DNA from: Cyclospora cayetanensis
Lineage: Eukaryota > Apicomplexa > Conoidasida > Eucoccidiorida > Eimeriidae
DNA: 64,000 nt
Direction of reading: 5' to 3'
Assembly: GCF_002999335.1 (NCBI RefSeq)
Contig: NW_020312469.1
Span: 1 to 64,000, forward strand
Below, piece after piece: positions 10,201 through 30,619 of this stretch. The notes beneath the pieces were generated by a model. The model ran no database searches and was not told the DNA's origin. It was given only the letters and a program-made list of their open reading frames with translations. Position 1 is the stretch's first letter, and every line of letters begins with the position of its first letter. Made by a program: the position numbers and the translations under genes.

Positions 10201-13200
10201 GGTTGGCGGCAGAAAGCAAAAAAAATGCCGCAACGCCAGTGTCGCCAAACAGCACTTCGGGAGACTCGCCGTCAGGTGTATGTACAGCCGAGGAGGAGGA
10301 GGACGCGGTGAAAGGCTTGACTCCCACGGAGACACCGAGACACGAGGCAGCGAGAGTCTCCTCAGGAGAGTTCCTCTCGACATTTTGCAGCAGACAACAG
10401 CGCCCTTCTCTAAAGGGACCAGTGCTGCCCTGGGTAGCTTTACCGCCTATGCGACAAGCGCGATGCAGATTTGCTGCAGCACACATCAGGGGCAAAATAT
10501 TCTGTGTAGGTGTGTCTAATGTTGAAGGGGGGGAGAATGTGGAGCAGGGGAAGGGGGAAAAAGGGAGAAAAATGACAGAATACCAAAAAAAATGTCTATC
10601 TCCGTCTGTATCTGTCTCTGTGTGTATCTGTATGTATCGGTCTGTCTGTATCTGTCTGTTTGTATCTGTGTGTCTATTTGTCTCTGTCTGTGTGTGTGTC
10701 TGTCTGTCTCTGTCTGTCTGTCTGTCTGTCTGTCTCTGTCTGTCTGTCTGTCTGTCTATGTCTGTCTGTCTTTCTCTCTCTGTCTCTCTCGCGTATGCGC
10801 GCTCGATGCTGCAGGGTGTATGTGCAGATGGTTTCATCTAAAGTTTCTGTCTAATATCGCATGCTTTTTTCCCTGGTGCAGGCGGCCTGGGGGGTGTGAA
10901 AGCTCTCGCGTCAGTCGAAGTCTTCGACGCCATGAACAACACGTGGATTGAAGGTTCGTGCATTGAGGGGCAGCTGGCTAAGTGGCGGTGTGATCGTTGA
11001 TGTGCTTGGTGTTTTCTCCCGGGGATGCTGCTTAATATGCTGCTAGCAGAGCTGCTGCCAGAGCAGCTGTTACATCTGCTGCGAGTAGAGCTGCTGCTAG
11101 AGCAGCTGTTACATCTGCTGCGAGTAGAGCAGCTGCTAGAGCAGCTGTTACATCTGCTGCTAAAGCTGCTGCAAATCTACTGCTGCTAAATCTGCTGCTG
11201 CTAAATCTACTGCTCCTAGATCTGCTGCTGCTAAATCTGCTGCTGCTAAATCTACTGCTGCTAAATCTCCTGCTCCTAGATCTGCTGCTGCTAAAGCTGC
11301 TGCTGCTGAATCTGCAGATTTAGTCCGCTCGTTTTTTGCTGCATGCTCTACTCTGCATTCTTTCGAAGGGCCACCTCTGAATATTCCGAGAATTGGAGCG
11401 TCTTTGCTGCTTTGGTTCACTGCGAGGGGAACTCCGCTGCTGCTAGCGCTTGGAGGGCAAAGCGCCGTAGACGAGGCTGAGGGGCCCCCCTCTCGAGGGG
11501 GGCCCCTTCGATCAGCAGAGACTCTCGACCTGAAGGCGTATTTTTTTGCTGCCTTTGGAGAGTTGTTGCCGCCTCTCCAGCCTTCGCTGCAGCAAGCGGA
11601 GTCGCTGCCGCAGCCAGAGACGCCACAGGGGCAGCACGGATGGATGCTGCATGAGGATTGCGGATTGGCGAATCTTTCGATGGCTTCTTGCGCTGTGGAC
11701 TGCACGGAGTGGACTGTATGTACAGCCGGCAGATGTACAAGATAAACCCTCTAAGGGGGGAAGAAGGGGTTTACAAGTGTTTTCCTCGTGCTGCTACTTG
11801 CTGCTCTTTAGCCTTTGCGTCATCGTGGCTGCTTTCAGGATCGTAAAACGCGCATTTCGAGGGCCGTCTTGTTGCCAGTGTGTGGCGTAGGGTGTATGTG
11901 TTGTAGTGTGTTTTGTTTGTCGTACTGTGTGTGTGTGTTGTAGTGTGTTTTGTTTGTCGTAGTGTGTTTTGTTTGTCGTAGTGTGTTTGTCGTACTGTGT
12001 GTGTGTTGTAGTGTGTTTTGTTTGTCGTACTGTGTGTGTGTTGTAGTGTGTTTTGTTTGTCGTACTGTGTGCGTGTGTGTTTTTGTGTCGTACTGTGTGC
12101 GTTGTAGTGTGTCTGTATTGTGTGTAATTTTCTTTGTGTGTGTGTGTGTCTTTGTCTTTGTGTCTGTTTGTCTGTTCGACTCCTACGATCCATCCTCTCG
12201 GACTGCCGAAAGCGCCCACTGGCCTCTCCCTAACAATATATATAAAAGGCATATGTCTCTCCCTCTCTCTCTATATATGAATGTATTCAATATATATTAT
12301 GTATATATACACATATTTATATATTTTCCTCTCCTGCCTGAAAGTGGCGGCAGAGGAGGCAGCTGCTGCGCGGCATTCTTGGACCCTGCAGTTGCGCAGT
12401 TTGCATGCGCTTTGCTGCTACTCAGAAGTGGGCATCAGAACTGCCAGGAGAAATTGCAGGAACTGGAAGAGGAGCTGCAGGAAAGCCAAAGGCCACGCTG
12501 GCTGCTTCAGGTGCTTTGCGGAGTCGCTCGTGGGGTGATTGGATGTAGGCTTGTGCTGTTTCAGCTGACCATGGATGCTGCGGCAGGTGTGGTGTCTGGG
12601 GATGTGTGTATGTGTATATGGATGTGTCTGTATATGCATGTGTCTGTATATGTATGTGTGTGTAGGTATGCGTGTATGTGTGAGTATCTATGTATGTGCA
12701 TGGATGCATACATGGATGCATGCATCTATGTATGTAGCTATGTGTGTATGTATACATGTGTGAGTATCTATGTATGTGTATGGATGCATGTATATGTATG
12801 TGTATGTGTGGGTATGTATCTATGCATGTATCTATGTATGTATCTATGTATTTGTATCTATGTATGTATCTATGGATGTATCTATGTATCTATCTATGTA
12901 TCTATGGATGTGTATATGTATGTATCTATGTATGTGTGGTGTGTGGGTTGTTGGCTGGTCCTGTAGGAAGGCGCAATGTGCCTCAGTCTCTGTCCTTATC
13001 GGGGTGTTGTTCTCATGGCCTTTCTCCCCAGACGTCTGAAGAGCTGCGCCGCTTGCTGCCGAAGGGTCGCGTTGCTGCTGCTTCGCGCTTGCTGCAGCAG
13101 CAGCAGCAGGAGCAGCAGCAGCAGCAGGAGCAGCAGCAGCAGCAGGCAGCAGGAGCAGCCGTCAATAGTTCACGCGAGGAGGCCTCACCAGGACCAAGAG

Positions 13201-13936
13201 CCACCTTGAATCTTCGCGAGGAAGGCGTGCGTAATCACGCCACGAGGAGGGAAAGCGACGAGGCAGCAGCAGCAGCAGCTCTGTGTAAAGCTGCATCCGA
13301 CGTGCTGCGTATAAGCCCTTCCTACTCGAGTTCCCCCCCATCGCAGGTGAATGCAGAGGCTGCGGCTGTGGCTGCTTCTTGGGGTGAATACTTAGGACTA
13401 GCTGCATTTCTCAGTTGAGGCTTTCGATTTAGTCTGGCAGAAGAAAGGGGGTGTAAGGAGGCGCATTCTGCACGGACGGGGTCTAAGGATTTCGTGGCGT
13501 CCTTCTCTGCTTTACTCTTCCTTCTGCTTTCCCTTTGGACGCGCATTCGCGTGAAGGGTGCCCTTCTATCAAGGTTGCCTGTGGAGTGCTCTTGCGTGGG
13601 ATCTATGAGGACTCCCTCTGTGTGCTTCTCTCGCGTTTGTCGTTGAACTTAGGAAGCTCGTGATGCCGAAGCCTTTGCAGACGAGTTTTCTGCTGCAAAC
13701 AACGTGTCGAAGCACCCGCGTGGCAAGGTGTGTGAAACGAAGCGGTGTGAGGCTCACCTCGAGACAGATCGGCCGCTCGTACAGGGGTACTACATACTAC
13801 GGTTGGGGTGTGTTGGTGGTGCAAAGAGATCGCGTTTTCAACTAGCGTTGCGATTTTACCGCAGGTACAAGAATTGCGGAGGCTTTTTGAGCCGCTGTCT
13901 GCATCTGGAAGTCTGGGGGGAACTCCTCACTCCTAA
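7236..13936 (+). CDS. Kelch-repeat protein with C-terminal coiled coil
   Basis: Eleven exons join in phase: 7236..7590, 8871..9038, 9158..9361, 10072..10509, 10882..10953, 11318..11715, 11839..11877, 12400..12510, 13032..13346, 13653..13727, 13865..13936. They give 748 residues. Kelch-type blades are visible as GLLLVAGGDGSSGL, VILGG...SVEM, NMLVAMGGRDSTGNKG with WVALPPM, KIFCVGGLGG with VEVFDAMNNTWIE, and PLLLALGGQ, mostly one blade per exon. The glycine pair, the later VEV/D and the Trp fit the family. Blades 3 and 4 carry long Ser- or Thr/Pro-rich loop insertions. After the blades come a charged helical segment (QELEEELQE), a poly-Gln/Glu run and a short tail. Kelch propellers bind protein partners; the partner is unknown. 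Introns are loaded with simple repeats. The start ATG follows the usual downstream frame, but an upstream exon is not excluded. The 39-nt exon 7 is the least certain. Confidence 0.75.
7657..8705. repeat. 37-bp tandem satellite, about 28 copies
   Basis: Tandem array with unit GATCGAATTTTTGAATAGGG followed by AGAGTGATGTGCATCAC. Two main subtypes alternate irregularly, one with TTGAATAGGGAGAG and one with TTAAATGGTTAGAG, plus a rarer TTGAACATGGAGAG. The end of the unit is CATCAC or CATTAC. Every unit contains the palindrome CGATCG. The array fills the first intron (7591-8870) of the kelch gene. Direct repeats without unique spacers rule out CRISPR. Confidence 0.95.
9385..9690. repeat. 55-bp tandem repeat in kelch intron
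   Basis: About five copies of a 55-bp unit. The spacing of TGTTGCAGGCTACAG at 9431, 9486, 9541 and 9596 is exactly 55 bp. The unit itself consists of GCTACAGATGTAATTACAGATG-like sub-repeats rich in CTGCAG and ACAG. It lies in the intron between kelch exons 3 and 4. Confidence 0.85.
10590..10795. repeat. TCTG simple repeat in kelch intron
   Basis: Imperfect (TCTG)n and TGTATCTG tract within the intron between kelch exons 4 and 5. It produces spurious Val/Cys/Leu/Ser ORFs. Confidence 0.9.
11040..11315. repeat. 39-bp and 15-bp GCTGCT-type repeats before kelch exon 6
   Basis: Three near-identical 39-bp units beginning AGAGCTGCTGCTAGAGCAGC (11045-11160) run into about nine copies of a 15-bp unit CTGCTGCTGCTAAAT, some with CTAGAT. 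The tract stays open in the frame of exon 6 as AAAKS repeats, so it could be partly coded. I place the acceptor at its 3' end (CTGCAG, 11312-11317) because the phase fits. Confidence 0.8.
11481..11506. repeat. Perfect GC palindrome inside kelch exon 6
   Basis: GGGGCCCCCCTC (11481-11492), two-base spacer TC, then GAGGGGGGCCCC (11495-11506). It lies within coding sequence (EGPPSRGGPL). A related GGGGCCCCTCTCATGGGGGC stretch occurs in intergenic DNA at 53463. Confidence 0.85.
11885..12170. repeat. GTGTTGTAGTGTGTTTTGTTTGTCGTA repeat
   Basis: Degenerate GT-rich tandem repeat with units of roughly 20-30 bp in the intron between kelch exons 7 and 8. Confidence 0.8.
12596..12945. repeat. TATG/TATC microsatellite in kelch intron
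   Basis: Long imperfect (GTATGTAT/CTATGTAT)n tract in the intron between kelch exons 8 and 9. It gives false Met/Tyr/Val/Cys-rich ORFs on the plus strand. Confidence 0.9.
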
Positions 13937-15711
13937 AGCGCTTAGGTGTAGGTAGTCGTACAAGAGCTTTTAGAAAGCGCAGTGAGTGCAGGTGCCCTCG
14001 AGCAGGGGTGTGGGGGCACATGTGAGAGGGCAGTCCGCTTGCCTCTGCATGCGCACACTTAAAGCCCTCATTTTTTCGGCAACGCGCGTGCGCAGTTGCG
14101 CTGCTGGGGGTCGCAGTGGCAGAGGACGCAGCGCCAGCAGCTGCGAGACAGTGAAGGGCAGAGAGAGACACCCTAAATGCCGAGCCCATCGCTGCCCAGA
14201 AGGCTGAAACAGTAGACAGGGGAGAAGAAAGAGGAGCTCAGTCTGGTAGATGATGACAGAATCACGCACAAACAAACCGCCAAGGGTGCGGGAAAGATGC
14301 TGCAGAGGAGCGAAATTGGCCTGAACACCTTCTAGAGGGGCAAGCGCTAGAGAGAGGAAGCAGCCGAGACACCAGCCTTTTTTGGTGTTTATTTGCTGTA
14401 CTGTATGCACTCGGGAGCTCCCAGGTTCTAAGTTGCCTTCCTACGCAGTGCTTTTACCCTCCCCGCTGATTTGGCCCTTGTGGGAGAGGACTGCGTGCAC
14501 CATCTCTTCTGTTCTGATCGAAAAACTGAGTCTAGTGGCCTCTGGGGCTTCCTAGTTGTCCTTTTAGGCGAAAAATCTCACTTCTTTTAATATTCTGCTC
14601 ATGAGGACCTATTAAGCTGGTGTGGTGAGGTGTGTGTCTGCGTACATGCACGTTTCTGTACGCCTAAGCCGAGATAAACGGCTGCAACGCGTGCATGCGC
14701 GTTGTGTTCCTAGCTTCACATATTTGTTTTATTTCAACTCAATCAACACATTTGCAATGCGTTTTCCTCCTAAGCGGCAGGGGTTACGGCAGGGGCCCTC
14801 GCACCAGGTAGCAACAACCCCAACAACAAACACCCACCCACCACCTTGCTGCCAAGGTAGGGAAGCCTCAAGACGTGGCTTCTTCCAGACAGACTTCCCC
14901 CAAAAATATTTGCTACGGACTCAAGGATCACGTTTTTGGAATTAAGGCTTAGGATTTTCAGGGTTTCTGCCAGTATAGCGGCGCACTGGTGCGTACATAC
15001 ACCCCACAACATTTCCCTTCCCATCGCTCATACTCTGCCGTCCTTCTACCGGATTCTTTCATATTCCCGCATTCGTCGAACCTTTTGCTGCTTTCCTTTC
15101 CCCCGTCACTCTTTCGTCCAGTGGTTCCCCGTAGGTTCCTCTTGGCTGCTCCTTCAGTGGGTGCCGCGCTGTGCAAGTCTCTGGCAACGGAGGAAACAGG
15201 GAGAAGAGGCGATTTCTGTGGCTCCTGATTTCCTCCTTCTGTGCATTTCAGCCGGAAAAGACACATGCAGCTCCCCTTCCGGAGGAGGACACACGCTTAA
15301 GCCACCTCCTGCAGAAGCTTGCCCACGATGGTCGGCTAAGGGTTTAAGGGGTCCTGGGAGGTTAAGAACTTTGGAGTGTATCTACCCCGCCACGCATTTG
15401 CACGTGTCTGTTTTGAGCTCTTTTCCTGTAGCAGCGCGGCAGCCTGGCAAAGTATCGTATTCCCCTCGGCCTATACAGGGTGTTGCTGGAAAGCAATAGA
15501 CCCCAGTGTCTTTTGTGTGGATGCTGCTGCTGCTGCAGCATCGCAGTCAACCCCACGAATCGGAAGAGGAGGAGCAGGCTCGCTGTGAGGTTACTCCCCG
15601 ACACTCCCTCAGTCCAGAGGTATTGCGGCTCAACGAACCTTTGGAACCTTGCCATTTTGAAATTTATGTGTATGTCTGTCTGTCTCTCTCTCTGTGCGTC
15701 TCTCTGCCTAA
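13937..15711. other. Intergenic region, kelch to MCM2
   Basis: 1.8 kb between two plus-strand genes. It contains short ORFs on both strands with no family resemblance that I recognise. An acidic open frame at 15518-15620 (ESEEEEQARCE) might be an upstream MCM2 exon, but its donor phase does not match the exon at 15712, so I left it out. Confidence 0.4.
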
Positions 15712-25804
<10,093 letters not shown>

Positions 25805-26600
25805 ACCCTCTCAGGGCAGCGGATTTCAAGTGCTGCTATTTCTGCTCATGCTGCTGCTCTTGACGCAAACGCGTGCAGAAAGCTGCAGCATCTTAACATG
25901 CTTCCCGTTTCCTAGGGGTGGGCATGTAAGCACACGAAAGGCTTGGCTAAAAGTTACGTCTTGCGTGCTCCTTGTGCCACGAGAGCCATGGCGCAAGACG
26001 CCTCGCCAAGCGTTCGCCTTGTGGCCTCGCTTTTTTGCAAGAAACTAAATGAAACGCTAGGAGACGCACATGCGTATACATATAGGTATAGCGTAATTAG
26101 ATCTCAAGTAAAGAAAATCCCCTACTGCAAAGCTCGCTGCCTCACGTGCTCATCAGAGCCGTGTTGCACCCCGCTTCGCAGACGCAGCAGCAGCAGCACT
26201 CGCTGCAGGTTAGGACGCAATGGCTCTCCCCAGGCAGGCAAGCGGGGTAGCTGCATGCATGTACTAAAACACACAACCCCACGGAGAGAGCAGCACGTGC
26301 CTGCCGCGCCTCTAAGGGCAGTCAGTGTCAGGTGGCACAGGCAACCCCCTAGTAGGCGTGCCGTTTTTCTGCATCCAGAAGAATGCCGCTTGTTCTTGCA
26401 ACCTCCACAATTGCATGCAACGCACATACACATACACCACTCCACACCCCATACAGCCACGGCAACATCTCCCTCTTCTGCAGCTCTTGCAGCAACACAA
26501 CCACGACTACGACGGCAATGACAATAACGACAACTACCACCATCACCATCATGGAGGGACTACTCGACACCCCACATGAAAGGAAGCTGTTGCAAGAGCT
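25805..26600. other. Convergent intergenic region, MCM2 to SPT2
   Basis: The 3' ends of MCM2 (plus) and the SPT2-type gene (minus) face each other. It holds short ORFs only and a 26509-26555 stretch of CAACTACCACCATCACC simple sequence. I see nothing else. Confidence 0.5.
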
Positions 26601-28354
26601 CTAAGAAGCGCTACAGAGACGTCTCTTTTTCTGCTGCTGCAGAAGCATCAGCTCGCGTCTGTCCTCTTCGTCCGCAAGCATCCTACTTCGCCTCTCCTCC
26701 TCCGCCTGCTGCTGGAAGCTGCTTTCTACACATTCTTCCCAGTCCAAGTGCGCGTATGCGGAGGGATCATAGCGCGTGACTGCCCTGATTTCAGCACGCC
26801 AGTCAGTCTCTTGAAGCGTCTTGCCATCGCCACGCTCTCCTGCAGCGTCTTCGCCCTCCAGCTCGTCATCATCGATGAACGAATCCATGTCAGAATCTGC
26901 AGGATCGTCCTCTTCACCCCACTCCCCCTCCTCGCTGCAGCAGCAGCTATTCTCTCCTGAGGCTTCCCCCTCTGCTCTACCCTGACGCGGGGGGAGGCGT
27001 GCGATCCCAAGACGCTGCTGAACTTGCTGCCGCTGCCTCAGCAGCTGCTTCGACAGCGCTCCCTTTGGCAAGCTTACCGACAGACGCGCACTTGGAGGCA
27101 AAGTCAAACCCTTTTGAGAAGGCAGCTTTTGAGAAGGCAGCTTTTGAGAAGGCAGACTTGCCTGCTGCAGCGGCTGCGCAGAGTAGGCAACCCCTCGCTG
27201 CTGCCGTGGCTGCAGCACGCGCGACGGTTGAAAGGAGACCACACTTTCCTTGGCGTGAGGCTGCGTCTGCAACAGCTGCTCTTGCTGTTGCTTCTCCTTG
27301 AGCAGCTTCTGCAGCATCAGCTGCCGCTGCCGCTGACGCTGCAAGGCTTGCTTGTTCCCCGCCACGGTAAGAAGCAAATTCTTACGCTTACTTGGTGCGT
27401 TAGACTGGCCGCTAGAACGTGCCTTAGTTCTCTGCTGCTGCTCTTCCAGCTCTTGCTCCTGATCCTGTTCGTGCTCCTGCTGCTGCTGCTCTCGCTCCTT
27501 TGAGGCGAATATTCCAGTCGCTGAACGCGCCTCGTTCAGCTGCGTGCGCTCGTGCTGTTCATCTTGAAGACTCCGCGCTGGCGTCTCCTTCTGCTGCTGC
27601 GAAGGAGTCAGACATCGAGGCTGTTGTGAAATCTTTTGCGTGGTGGGCGTCCACGGCCGTACACCTTTGACTATATCGATATCTGCATCCGTTTTTGAAG
27701 CTTCTTGAAGCGTTTTTGCTCGCAAAGCAGCACTTCCAGCAGCTCTGGATGAAGCTGACATGCTTGCCGCTGCTGCCGCTGCTGCTGCTGCTTCTGCAGC
27801 GGCTGTTGCAGCCTTGAGAGCCTCGCAAGACACCCCCCCTTCCCCCCTCTCGAAGTCTGGAGGACGCTGGCGCAGCAAGCGAACATCTGGATTGCTTCTG
27901 TCCGCTAACGTGCTGCAGATGTGTCGAATAACCTTCATGCCGCCTTCCCTCTTCACTATCACCGTGCCAGTGCCGCCCCTACTGCTGCTGCTGCTATGAC
28001 TGCTGCTGCTGAAGAAGGGATGCATTCGAGGTGTATTCTTCGACTTGCTGCTGACGCCTCGCTGCACCGTCCAGCTGCTCCTGCTGCTGGAATTACGAAT
28101 GCCGCTGCTGCCTCCATCCCAAGGCACACCAGAACCCACACGGTTCGCCACGGGCAGTCTGACAGCAGCAGCAGCAGCAGCAGCGGCTCCTGCTGCTGCT
28201 GATGCTGCTCCCTTAGACAACTTCCCCTGCCGCTTGAGACGCTGTACAGCCTCCTCCAGCTGGTGCCGCTGCTCCAACAACTCTTGCTGCCGCTTCTGCA
28301 GCTGCTGCTGCAGAGCTGCGTGAACGCTCCTATGGACTTCATCCTTTGAAACGG

Positions 28355-28385
<31 letters not shown>

Positions 28386-28883
28386 GTTGCTGCTGCTGCT
28401 GTTGCTGCTGCCGTTGCCAGCACTGCTCGCCTGGCCTAGGCAACCCGCAGCTGCAGGGCTGCTGCTGTTGCTGCCAACGTCGGATGCAATAGGCTTCCCC
28501 GCCTGCAGCAACTGCAAATGATCCTCAACCTTCAACAGCCGCTTGGTCAAAACACGAACCTCTTTCTGAGCCTGACGGTCCAAGAGAGCACTGCGGTTTG
28601 CCGTGATTAGCTGCTTCACGATCTGCTGCCGCTCCTGCTGCAGCTCCTGCTTTTGCTGCTCCTGCTTATGCCTAAGCTGCTCCTGCTCCTGCTTATGCTG
28701 TTGACGTGCTTCGGCATTTTTGGACTGCCTTTCCTTCAGCATGTGTTGCTCGTGGTTATGGCCTTGCTGCTGCTGGAGAAGACGCCGCCGCTTCTCCTCC
28801 TGAGACAGCGCACGCGGTGTATGGTGCAGTGCCTTCGTGACATTCGTTTTCGGAAGGCCAACAATCACATCCAGCAAATCCAT
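26601..28883 (-). CDS. SPT2-type chromatin protein
   Basis: A single uninterrupted 760-residue frame from an ATG at 28883. SPT2 family proteins bind DNA and histones H3/H4 and act in transcription and histone recycling. The C-terminal 100 residues carry the family pattern: an acidic stretch DSDMDSFIDDDELEG (about 663-677), then IRAVTRYDPSAY (about 699-710), ECVESSFQQQAEEERRSR (about 718-734) and a basic helical end DEEDRRELMLLQQQKKRR. This matches the order in SPTY2D1/Spt2: acidic FIDD/E, IREIFGYD-like, MESSF/W, charged helix. The N-terminal half is Gln-, Ser- and Ala-rich with a predicted coiled coil (EQEQLRHKQEQQKQELQQER, about 66-85). Low-complexity inserts make it longer than most homologues. 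Opposite-strand Leu- or Ala-rich frames here are shadows. Confidence 0.85.
28155..28470. repeat. CAG/CTG clusters within SPT2 gene
   Basis: Interrupted CTG runs encode Ser and Asn-Ser tracts (AGC) and Ala tracts on the minus strand of the SPT2-type gene. Confidence 0.8.
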
Positions 28884-30600
28884 TCTTGTGGAGTGAGCAG
28901 CCTGCTACGTGGCCGTGTTTAGCTTCAGAGGCAGCAGCACGTGCAGCTGCTGCGGCTCCCACAGCCGCAGCGCAGCGGCAGCTGCAGCCGCCGCGTTTGT
29001 TGCTGGAAAGATGCCCTTCAGTCGAAAGGTTCAAGAGACTCTGCAGGAGGCAAGTAGGCAGAGGTAACTGGTGCTCTGAGCCGATACACAGACAGCAGCT
29101 GCAGCCGGAGAACAGGCGCTGCATGCAGAAGGCAGGAAAAAAAGACGACCTGGACGCGCCGTCATGGAGAAGAAGAGCGTGGCTCCGCAGCAGTAGCAAA
29201 AGCCTGGAGGGGAAGGGGGGGCCGGGCCAGCTGTACGCGACAACAGGAAAAGACTCTGATTACGATGGAAGCATGGTAAAAATACGTCTAAAACATCGTT
29301 AAGATAGTACCTAGAGGGAGCTGAAAGGCATCCGATAGCACCACAGATCGCCGCCTAGCCCATGCCTTCGACACGGCGGGAGCTCCAAGCATGGGTAACT
29401 CTGTACGCACGGCTGCGAGCTGCCGCCATGTACAAATAGAGCCGGCTGCTGTCGGCAAATACGGAGCAGACAAACACCTGGAAATTCATTAAACGCGCGA
29501 ATTCGACGGAAAAGGGACAAACGCTGCGATCACAAGGAGGGCTGCAAGCAGCGGCGGCCGCTGCCGGCCCGTTGACTGGAGATGTGTGTCTGCATGGTGC
29601 AGGAAAGAAGCGGCATTGCAGAAGTTCTTAGCCCCCTTGACAAGTTTTGCCTTCGTCATTGCTTAAAAGCCACACATTTAGCTCAATAGGAGGGAATATG
29701 GCGTTGGTTGGTGCTGCTTTCTTCAAGGAAAGCTGCCATGACCCCGCTACCCTCAGGAACTGTCTGGGACTTTACGGTGGGCAGGCGTGGTATGGTATGC
29801 CAGGTGTACGAGTAGCACACCTGAATTGGCTGCACTCGGCAAAGAATTCATGACTCACTGTCAGGGTTTTGTCATTTTACTGCTTCTGAATGGGCAGAAC
29901 AGGGCGTTGGGAGTCTGGATAGCGCACGGTTGGCGGGCCGGAGGCAGTCCAAAGAGATTAGGCACTTTAAGGTACATTAAATTTCAGTGTACGGCTCTGT
30001 ACTACTCAGCCCCAATTAGAATTTTAAGTATGCTGAGAAGAGTGTCTCTGTGTTGCTGCACACAGTGGCTCGAAGGTCACCTGAGTGCAGCCTTTCGGGA
30101 CGCCAGGCTCTTCCGCTAGGCCATGCGAGTATTCCCGCTATCAGTCGCCAAAGAGTCAGAAAGCAGGCAGTAGTACGAAAAGGCGCTTTAAAAAACTCTT
30201 TCAGTGGAAGAAGGCCACGCTAAGGGCGCACAAGTCGACCGACATGGGACTACTTTTGCCATTGATGCGTTGTAATTGGCCACAAACTACAATTGAGCAC
30301 TTCCTTAGCACCAATCAAATTCAGCCGAGAATTCATTAGAGGCTTGACTAAGGGCATGTCTGTTCGTGTGCCCCGCGCACTGCGGGGTACTACCAGCGCG
30401 ACACTGCAAGATGCGATGTAGAGTGCATGTGCTCTAGATGCGATATGCAACTAGTTGTCAATGCATGAAGTGCTTAAAGGGTGCAGCTGCGTGCTCCCTG
30501 GTCTTGCTTTATCCTCAAGTCGGGAATTCCGACAGGTTTGGTCAGGGATAGGCGGAAGTCTTCTGGGGTAATACAAGAAGCTTTCCAAAGCTTCTCGATG
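28884..30600. other. Intergenic; transition from repeat-rich to repeat-poor DNA
   Basis: Upstream of SPT2. Trinucleotide repeats stop near 29.1 kb and none occur until about 43 kb. A plus-strand frame at 28886-29302 is Ala/Gln-rich and unrecognised; it probably covers the SPT2 5' untranslated region. There is no supported gene. Confidence 0.5.
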
Positions 30601-30619
30601 CCTTTAGGGCTGCTTCCGT

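Noticed and set aside
11950..12966. 338-codon Val/Cys/Tyr-rich ORF
   Set aside because: It is made of GT and TATG microsatellites in kelch introns; only 12400..12510 within it is taken as an exon.
29700..29860. LYGGQAWY stretch as copia RT (LYGLKQAxRAWY)
   Set aside because: It lies upstream of the integrase trace, out of order, and has no flanking support; probably chance.
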